DNA from: Endomychus coccineus
Taxonomy: Eukaryota > Arthropoda > Insecta > Coleoptera > Endomychidae
Reading direction: 5' to 3'
Assembly: GCA_958510875.1 (NCBI GenBank)
Contig: OY294067.1
Location: 248,015,736-248,079,735, forward strand
DNA length: 64,000 nucleotides
Numbering within the stretch: the first letter of the stretch is position 1; the number at the start of each line of letters is the position of its first letter. The position numbers and the translations under genes were made by a program. Below are positions 57,321 to 64,000 of this stretch, piece after piece. The notes under the pieces are model-generated. The model searched no databases and was not told the DNA's origin. It saw only the letters and a program-made list of their open reading frames with translations.

Positions 57321-58703
57321 TTAAATATTGATAAATAAAGAAATGGGACAATGATCTGAGCCATATACTTCACTTAGAATAACATTGTCACAAACATTGT
57401 TTTTGATGCTTTGAGACACAATGAAATAATCTAGGCGCCAACCAATATTCTTGCTCCTGGAATTTGTCATGTAAGTCCAGAAAGTGTAAGCATTCAATCT
57501 ATCTGGATATAACATTCTAAAAGTATCTACATAACCTTTATCTAAAAATTCAGTCATTCCATCCCTCTCTTCCTTTGTAAATCCAGCATTTTTTCTGTTT
57601 GACTTTGGATTAGCTAAGTCAATTTCCGAGTGTGCAACATTCAAATCACCACATATTATAACAGGTTTGTGATCATTTAGTTTATCCACAAATGCGTCAA
57701 AGGAATCATTCCATTCTAAACGTTTTGGCAAAGTTACCAGTTTTCGTCCTGCATTAGGTACATAAACACATACAAGATAGAATTTATCAAATTCTGCTGT
57801 TATACATCGGCCCTCTGAATCATGACTTTCATCATCAATTCCATATTTGACATTCAACGGTTCAATTTTAGACAGTATTGCTACCCCAGCATAACCATCT
57901 TTTTCACTAGCACACCAGAAAGCAGAGTAGCCTTCAATGTTTTTAATATCAACAGGTAATTTTTTATCATCACACTTGGTTTCTTGCAGACAAATGACAT
58001 CAGGATTATCATGTTCAAAAATGTTCATACCATCCTTCTTCAACCAGGCTCGTATACCATCTACATTCCAAGAAGTTATCTTCAAGTTATAGACATCACC
58101 ATTAACATTTTTCTTAGAGTTATCAAATATGATCGAGCTCCAATCAGTTACAGTTTGATTCTTCTTCTTTGTTTTAGAGTCATCATCAACATTCTTATCA
58201 GCTACATTACTATTAATTTGTTGTTGTTGCTGCTTAGATTTTTCTGCAGCTACTCCCTTCTTAGGTTTTTTCGCAGGTGAGCCTTCAGCAATTTTTTCAG
58301 TTACAACACCTCTTTTAGATGTTTTGACTGTTGGTTTTCCTCGTTTCGTTGAACTTTCAGGGACAGTCTCATCATTTCCATTATCAACTTTGGTCATTCG
58401 CTTTTTCCTTTCGGGCTGTTTCTTTTCTGATTTCATTTCAATCTCAGTATCTTCGTCTTTTGTTATAACAATCTTTTGTTTAAGTACTTTAATAGGCTCT
58501 GATACATCAGCTTCTTCAAGTGGTTTTTTACTCACCCTTTTAGTGATTGCTTTACCTCCTTTCAACGAGTTTTCACTATTTTCAGCTTCTATTGTTTGTT
58601 TCTTTTTCCCTCGAGCAGAGACTTTCTTACTATTCATTCCTGAACTATCTTCAACGTCCTCAATAACTTTTGAAGGATGAACCTTAATCTTGCGAGGAGG
58701 CAT
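57321..58703 (-). CDS. Rrp1: AP endonuclease, Rrp1/APEX1-type (exonuclease III family)
   Basis: Class II apurinic/apyrimidinic endonuclease of nuclear base-excision repair; it cuts 5' to abasic sites and trims 3' ends. Single exon, 460 residues. Residues 1-200 are a Lys/Glu/Ser-rich disordered tail with repeated basic patches (nuclear targeting and DNA contact), as in fly Rrp1 but shorter. Residues 206-460 are the EEP nuclease with all catalytic positions: N213 (SWNVDG), E241 (LQETKCDD), Y314 (VYVPNAG), D353 and N355 (CGDLNVAH), D425 (RLDYF), H451 (GSDHCP). The position of the mammalian redox cysteine (before SWN) is Thr, so that activity is not expected. It stands alone on the minus strand; the CDS has no intron. 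Confidence 0.97.
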   Translation of the reverse strand: MPPRKIKVHPSKVIEDVEDSSGMNSKKVSARGKKKQTIEAENSENSLKGGKAITKRVSKKPLEEADVSEPIKVLKQKIVITKDEDTEIEMKSEKKQPERKKRMTKVDNGNDETVPESSTKRGKPTVKTSKRGVVTEKIAEGSPAKKPKKGVAAEKSKQQQQQINSNVADKNVDDDSKTKKKNQTVTDWSSIIFDNSKKNVNGDVYNLKITSWNVDGIRAWLKKDGMNIFEHDNPDVICLQETKCDDKKLPVDIKNIEGYSAFWCASEKDGYAGVAILSKIEPLNVKYGIDDESHDSEGRCITAEFDKFYLVCVYVPNAGRKLVTLPKRLEWNDSFDAFVDKLNDHKPVIICGDLNVAHSEIDLANPKSNRKNAGFTKEERDGMTEFLDKGYVDTFRMLYPDRLNAYTFWTYMTNSRSKNIGWRLDYFIVSQSIKNNVCDNVILSEVYGSDHCPISLFINI

Positions 58704-59355
58704 TTCAGATCGAAGGATTTACTAAGACTTGATGGTTGAGGATATCAATTTTTACAAGTCAATCGTAGTTAACAAGATCTAACCAAGATGTTTGTGATTA
58801 TCTGATAGAAAAATTGACAGTGAAAGAAATGTCTGGATTTAACGGCGGATGGGGAACTATATTATAGATGTTAAATCGACAGAACAAGTATAAATCTTCG
58901 TTGAACTCACGATCACCACTCACCAACGATACAGTCATACATAAGTACGATAAACTTAAACTGGGTAAGGTAAACCAAGCCGGTAACGAAAAACCCGCCA
59001 ATTTGTTTGCAGTTTCGACCATAGAACACTGTCCACTGAACATTGTATCTTAATAGATGTCTATGAATAGAGGTGAAGCATAGAACGAGGAAATATTGGG
59101 CTAACGCCATGCTTCCCAACATTTTAATAATATATAAAGAATCATAGACCTATTATCCTAAGGAGACGAAACATCTTTCATAAAACTCCATTCGACTTGT
59201 CGCAATGATTAGATTAAGTATGAAAAAGAAAACCAACGGACCTCCTCATTGGCAACGCTGTAACAATGTTGTTCCCGTGGCCCTGAAGTCAACCAGGGGC
59301 GTGCAGTTCTGAAGGTATACAAATATTACTCAAAAAATATCATACTTTAATTCAT
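58704..59355. other. Upstream flank of Rrp1
   Basis: Should hold the Rrp1 promoter. GC-richer patches at 58840-59060 and 59235-59300 are noted, but short open frames there (both strands) have no recognisable motif. Confidence 0.35.
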
Positions 59356-59436
59356 TACACTATAAATGAGAAATGATCACCCTTATCCACTAAAAATGGT
59401 TATGTGATAAGGGTGGTTATTTCCCATTATAGTGTA
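59356..59436. repeat. 81 bp hairpin MITE
   Basis: TACACTATAAATGAGAAATG, then ATCACCCTTATC, followed after about 18 bases by GATAAGGGTGG and TTATTTCCCATTATAGTGTA. Arms about 32 bp, nearly perfect. Confidence 0.8.
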
Positions 59437-59619
59437 TCCACAGTGTGAACTGTTTCATAGTTTATTATTTAAATCGTGAATTGAGAAACGAAATGTGAAA
59501 AAATTTTCACATTTAAAGAACGTATGTTATTTTATGTTCCTTCATACAGGTTTTATAATTTGAATACTGCAACAATTTTTGTGGGGGAATAATTAGACAT
59601 TTTGAAATACTTTTATTTA

Positions 59620-59775
59620 GCATTATAATAATAATAATAATAGTGTAATAAATACATGTATTCACTGTTTACAAAATAAATAAATGAAGTTAACTTGGGA
59701 TGATAATATATTTGAAATGTGAAAAGTAAAGTAGATGAGAGTAGATACTATACTATACTATACACACACATAATT
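59620..59775. repeat. Simple repeats (ATA)n and (ACTAT)n
   Basis: ATAATAATAATAATAATA at about 59625-59642 and ACTATACTATACTATACACA at about 59749-59768. Confidence 0.8.
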
Positions 59776-61464
59776 TGATTATAATTTATTGGATTAAAAA
59801 AAAATGCAAAACATTGATCAACTAAAATAATTTCTATTTTTAAATCTTATATTTAAATATGCACTTTCATGGGCAAACACCAATATGTGTAGTGAGGTGA
59901 CTATAAAATATTCATATTTTAAATACTATAAACAAAAGCAATATTATTAAATACCAGATAGTATAGTTAGACGATATTGGTAATTAGAGAGATATAGATA
60001 TAAGCTAAGAATATTAGACTCATTTGCTGGTAATTTTCGAACAAATTGATTTGAACAGTTTCATTAAACGAGTAGAGCTATCCGCGTCAAACCAGGAATA
60101 TTTCATTTTAACAGTGACCAACACATTATAGAGATATATCCAATTGAAAATTGAATTGACAGTTCATATATTTGTAGTTAAAATGAATTTTGATAAAATT
60201 AAACAGGAACAGTTTTGCTATCCTTAACAATATATTAGAATTAGGAAAGGGGAATCTGAAAAGGGAGAGCCAAATCTTGTAAGAACCTTCCACCATTGTT
60301 ATGGATGATGTTAGTTATCATAGTAGATGTTCAACTTTGTAAATGATAATCAGAAAAATTGTATTAGATTTATGAAAAATCAGGGAATATGAATTTTAGA
60401 ACATCTATAAAATAATAGGAGCTAATAATTGCTTAATATTTAGTACTTGATAAGGATTGTCTCTGTAATTTTTAATCACATTTAATTTTCGTGTAAAATT
60501 ATTTGTAGTTCTTATTACAGTTAAGAGATTTGATTATTTTAACAGAAAACGTATTTCATACAAATGTTCATTTCCCATTATTGAATAGATGAGTTCTACA
60601 TTGTGCAGTCGATGAAATTAGGTAATAATTATATAGGAAATAACTATTATGTGGTTTATAAGTTTATTTTCAGAATTCTAAGTTTTCTTAAATATGTCTA
60701 TCCAAATTTCCATGGCATTGACATAATTATTCAATATTGTTGCATATAAAAAAAATCTAATCTAAAATACATATTTCATCAAATAAATAATCCATATGTT
60801 TTTTTCGTAAGTTGAGGTGGAAAAAAATTACCTCCACACAAATTTCTTCATAGTCAAAATCGTTTAATAAAGAAATACTGTTCCACCAATTATTGTTGGT
60901 CTCAAAATTGAACCATTTTTTAATATACTTTATTCCAATTTTAAAAACTAAGAGAAAATAATATAATGTTGAGAATCTAAATTCTTCAATTTTTGTGAAA
61001 TAATGAAGGCAAACAAATCTTTTGCTCAATCTTTCTTTCTAAATTTTCAGCAAATTTGTTTTCATTTTGCAGTTTTTCATCAAGGCTTATTAAGAAATGT
61101 TCAAAAAGCTATTGGAAAATAACAAATAGGTTTCAGGTATTTCATTTCCATTTATCTTTATTTTTAATCAATTTCTTATTTATATAGAGCAATCATGTAG
61201 ACTTCCAAAATACGATAACAAAGATTTCCACATTTTGAGAATTCCCTCAATGCATGGATCCAAGCTCAACCACTTCGTCACCACAGGGTATAACAACTCT
61301 TTGGCTCAACTTTCAAAAATCTTAAGACTAGTGATTTTCATGTTATTATGCCATGGCTCAATAAATTTAAAAAATGCAAAATATCTAAAATATATGAGAA
61401 TTTCTCATATATTTGCATTGAGGTATAACATTTTGTTCAAATGTATGAATCTCATACCTAATAT
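59776..61464. other. Intergenic, nothing recognised
   Basis: AT-rich DNA. Open frames 60757-61029 (minus) and 61235-61468 (plus) show no domain, signal or composition that supports a gene. Confidence 0.4.
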
Positions 61465-61785
61465 ATGAAATGCAACCCTAGCAACCATCTCCCAAAAAAT
61501 GTGATATTCAAAAATGGTAGGAATAATATAAATTATGATGACACATTCTTGAAACCAATGTTCAACTTAGTAAAAACGAATAATTCAGTATACATAGTTG
61601 AAAGATATGGGCAAGAGTACTTAATATATCCCCTTATCATTACATTTTCAACCTCTTTGAACACATCTGGGGTATATGAAGGCTACTACAGAGATCAAGT
61701 TGGTACATATGGTAATTCGAAAAGCAAGGCCGGATTTAAGGGCAAAGACATACTGATAAATAGAGTAATTTTGGGTTATTGTTAA
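61465..61785 (+). other. Unrecognised 106-residue open frame
   Basis: MKCNPSNHLPKNVIFKNGRN ... VYIVERYGQEYLIYPLIITF ... GYYRDQVGTYGNSKSKAGFK. The middle segment has a faint likeness to the end of PARP catalytic domains (..VVY...QAYPEYLITF), but no HG or catalytic Glu motif is aligned and no partner exon was found. It could be a single exon or a relic. Function not assigned. Confidence 0.25.
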
Positions 61786-62562
61786 TGTGCAATATTTTAA
61801 GGAACTGTATGTTTAAAGCAGTGGAGTGAAATTTATTTTTTCAATACTGATATCAATTTAAAGCCAAGAAGATTAATGCTTAAATCTATATCTAGAACTT
61901 TTAGTTATCAGTAGTTGTACTGTTTATAACAATTAGTGAACCTCTTGTGAAAATTATTCAAGATGTAATCAAAATGAATCTTTTCAAAAGTATTCTTTTA
62001 ACTTCCACTGCGTTTTCATTTAGTTCAACTAACGAGTGAATTTAGTAAATAAGTAATGCGTTTTTATTTGATGCCACAAATCGAATTGAATATTTGTTGA
62101 AATATTAGATTCATTCTATTACTAAAAATCGTGCGTTGATTTGTATATTTTGATAATCATCTATTTTCAGTGTTGGTTTCCATAAATAATATATATTATT
62201 TATGAATTAATAATATCAACTTGAAAATGAAAGTCAAATTTCTGTATCACTATCTACATCTTTCAGGTTTATTTTAATAATCGATAAAGTAAATTCTTGA
62301 AATAACAGCGATAAAAGTGAAACTTTTTTGGGTACGCTCCAAATTAATTATTATTAAGAAACAAAAAAAAATTAACAGAAGCTTTCGACATTCAATGATA
62401 CACGGCAAAAGTACAAGATAAAAATTGTACTATAAAAAGAAGAAGTGTAAAAAGATGTTGTGTTATTCATTTCGGAACAATATAGTTTTTGTATTTATTG
62501 ATCGTGATCGGTTCTTTTTTGAAAAATCTAGGTTTTTCATGGTTTCATGATGAATTCTTAAT
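61786..62562. other. 3' flank of the P-element transposase gene
   Basis: AT-rich. Should contain the 3' end of the transposon if this copy is mobile, but its inverted repeat cannot be recognised without the other end. Confidence 0.4.
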
Positions 62563-64000
62563 TTAAAATAATTTAATTTGATTAATTGCATGGAGTGCCC
62601 ATCTATCCTCATCATATAAATGGTCTCCAAAATTATCAAAAACTGACAGTGGCAAATGCTTTATAGTTTTGTTGATTAAAATGTCATATAAACTTTTTAT
62701 ATTTCTGTTAAAAATATTGGTGGAGTTGTGAAAGAACCGAAAATACTTTTCACCTGCTTTACAAATCTCTGCGACCATATAACTGGATTTAAAAAGTTTT
62801 CCATATGTTTTCTTCTCTTGCAGAAGGGATGTAGATGTATCACTCTCAAGTAAATTTGAACATTTCAGACATGTCACACATTTTTTAAGTCCTTTTACTA
62901 CAAAACCAGATATGTAACCTACAACATCCTCCACATATGGAGTAAGATTCCATGCAGCAGATCCTAAATAATCATAATCTTCCAAATCATTTTGAAGTTT
63001 TTCAATGAAGGATACATATTCTTCATCTTCCTCTAAATTTCTTCCATTCTGAGTTGTAATAATTCTATTTCCGAAGCCACTAGTCAAAATTGATATTTGT
63101 TCTAAATTGATTGTGTTGCCAGTATCAGAAGCAGCTATTTCACTATGAACCAACAACCGTTTGTAGGCTGCTTCAAATTGCCTTGCTGTTGGGTTATTAT
63201 TATAACCCCGTTTACTTCTTATGGCTCCAAAAAATAATTCCAAATGGTCTTGGGAAAGTTTATAACTTAATATGTAGCTCATATTTTTTTGTTCCAAAAC
63301 ATGAATATTATAAATTTTTTTGAGGCTGTCCATACAAATTAAAAGCCCTAAAAATTTCCTGTTTTTCTTGCCGATTTTAGAATTGATGTTCCATTCAAAG
63401 TGAGACCAATGGATACATCTTCTCATTTTCACCATTATATCAAAAAAATGCTCTGCAGTTTTTGGTGAAAGGCATTTTTTGTATGGATATTTGGCAAATA
63501 CATTCCTAGAATTCAATATGTCAAATAAATTGTTGAAATTCAATATGAATTCTGATGTAGCCTCTGAACCTTGAAAGTTAGGACATTTCAGATCTTCACG
63601 AAGAAAGTTCATAGCATCACTCACACTCCTGCTCAACGTTTGGGTAGCCAAACGGACTCTCATCTTTTCTCGTGCCCACTGAAGATGCCTCATTCTGACC
63701 TTCGTGTAAACTATATGTTGAGTTTCAACCAAGCTGGATATATAACTCCATTTTACATCTCTTTCATCTGAATCTTTCAGTCCATTTTGTGAAGCAAAAC
63801 AATTTCGAACAAGTTTTATCATATGACATGCATCCAGATACATATAAATGTCAGTATTTGTGACAGGATTCTTAAAACTTGTTTTCAAATTCATTAGATT
63901 GCTAAAATCTGCACCCAACTTTTCAGCCATTGAAATATTTGTGAAGGCACCATCAAATGTCAACGAAGTTACTATAACACCACTTTCATTAATAAATTCA
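62563..64000 (-). CDS. P-element/THAP9-like transposase (C-terminal part, runs off the right edge)
   Basis: Transposase of the P superfamily, which cuts DNA with a GTP-dependent RNase H-like DDE nuclease. The frame is open from the window edge to the stop at 62563, about 478 residues. TFDGAFTN (first Asp), YLDACHMIKLVRN (second Asp, compare D-P-H-LLKL-RN), a long GTP-binding-type insertion with KMRRCIHWSHFEWN, then LSQDHLELFFGAIRSKRGYN plus NNPTARQFEAAYKRLL, the most diagnostic THAP9 block. A Cys cluster (CVTCLKC) follows. The N-terminal THAP finger and coiled coil must lie beyond base 64000. No stop or shift in the visible part, so it may be active or domesticated. Confidence 0.9.
   Translation of the reverse strand, partial: EFINESGVIVTSLTFDGAFTNISMAEKLGADFSNLMNLKTSFKNPVTNTDIYMYLDACHMIKLVRNCFASQNGLKDSDERDVKWSYISSLVETQHIVYTKVRMRHLQWAREKMRVRLATQTLSRSVSDAMNFLREDLKCPNFQGSEATSEFILNFNNLFDILNSRNVFAKYPYKKCLSPKTAEHFFDIMVKMRRCIHWSHFEWNINSKIGKKNRKFLGLLICMDSLKKIYNIHVLEQKNMSYILSYKLSQDHLELFFGAIRSKRGYNNNPTARQFEAAYKRLLVHSEIAASDTGNTINLEQISILTSGFGNRIITTQNGRNLEEDEEYVSFIEKLQNDLEDYDYLGSAAWNLTPYVEDVVGYISGFVVKGLKKCVTCLKCSNLLESDTSTSLLQEKKTYGKLFKSSYMVAEICKAGEKYFRFFHNSTNIFNRNIKSLYDILINKTIKHLPLSVFDNFGDHLYDEDRWALHAINQIKLF

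Noticed and set aside
57984..58680. Plus-strand open frames opposite the Rrp1 N-terminus
   Set aside because: Antisense shadows of a strongly supported gene; Ser/Phe-rich because the tail codons are Lys/Glu-rich.
1..64000. CRISPR arrays, operons, prophage
   Set aside because: The sequence is eukaryotic, with spliced genes and animal transposons. No regularly spaced direct-repeat array exists; the tandem and spaced repeats found do not have that structure.

Overview
The window is an AT-rich piece of an animal nuclear genome, most likely an insect and plausibly a beetle. Small exons with GT-AG introns, a ZAD-type zinc-finger protein, insect-style E(z), ecdysoneless and Rrp1 homologues, and many insect-type transposons all point that way. 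There is no bacterial or organellar content. Five cellular genes and one P-element transposase can be supported. LAYOUT: (1) about 0.3-6.9 kb, minus strand: the 5' half of Enhancer of zeste, the PRC2 H3K27 methyltransferase. Three exons are visible and the SANT, CXC and SET parts lie off the left edge. (2) 7-16.6 kb: a gene desert filled by a 2 kb foldback element, a non-LTR retrotransposon insertion with target-site duplication, and a decayed Harbinger transposase. (3) 16.6-22 kb, plus strand: complete ecdysoneless, three exons; its large intron holds two hAT-type MITEs and a 1.6 kb foldback element. (4) 22.4-27.4 kb: a deleted Harbinger element, hairpins, a 101 bp tandem duplication and a decayed non-LTR element. 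(5) 27.8-38.8 kb, minus strand: ribonuclease H1, six exons by splice-phase-consistent reading. Its 4.9 kb second intron holds a Penelope-like element interrupted by a DNA transposon with about 310 bp terminal inverted repeats. (6) 40.9-51.7 kb, plus strand: a ZAD plus 13-finger C2H2 protein in five exons; its introns carry a Tc1/mariner derivative, a non-LTR element, a small foldback and a 3.2 kb foldback. (7) 52-57 kb: repeat relics and another foldback. (8) 57.3-58.7 kb, minus strand: single-exon Rrp1/APEX-type AP endonuclease. (9) 62.6 kb to the right edge, minus strand: P-element/THAP9-like transposase with its catalytic motifs, truncated by the window. The cellular genes act in chromatin silencing (E(z)), pre-mRNA splicing and steroid-hormone biology (ecd), RNA:DNA hybrid removal (RNase H1), transcription (ZAD protein) and base-excision repair (Rrp1). 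They are not an operon, and nothing suggests joint regulation beyond proximity. The most striking non-genic property is the number of long foldbacks: six structures of 0.4-3.2 kb, three of them inside introns on a transcribed strand. The others are a nested transposon inside a retroelement inside an RNase H1 intron, and an insertion whose uninterrupted paralogous site is also in the window. I found no CRISPR array, tRNA or rRNA.
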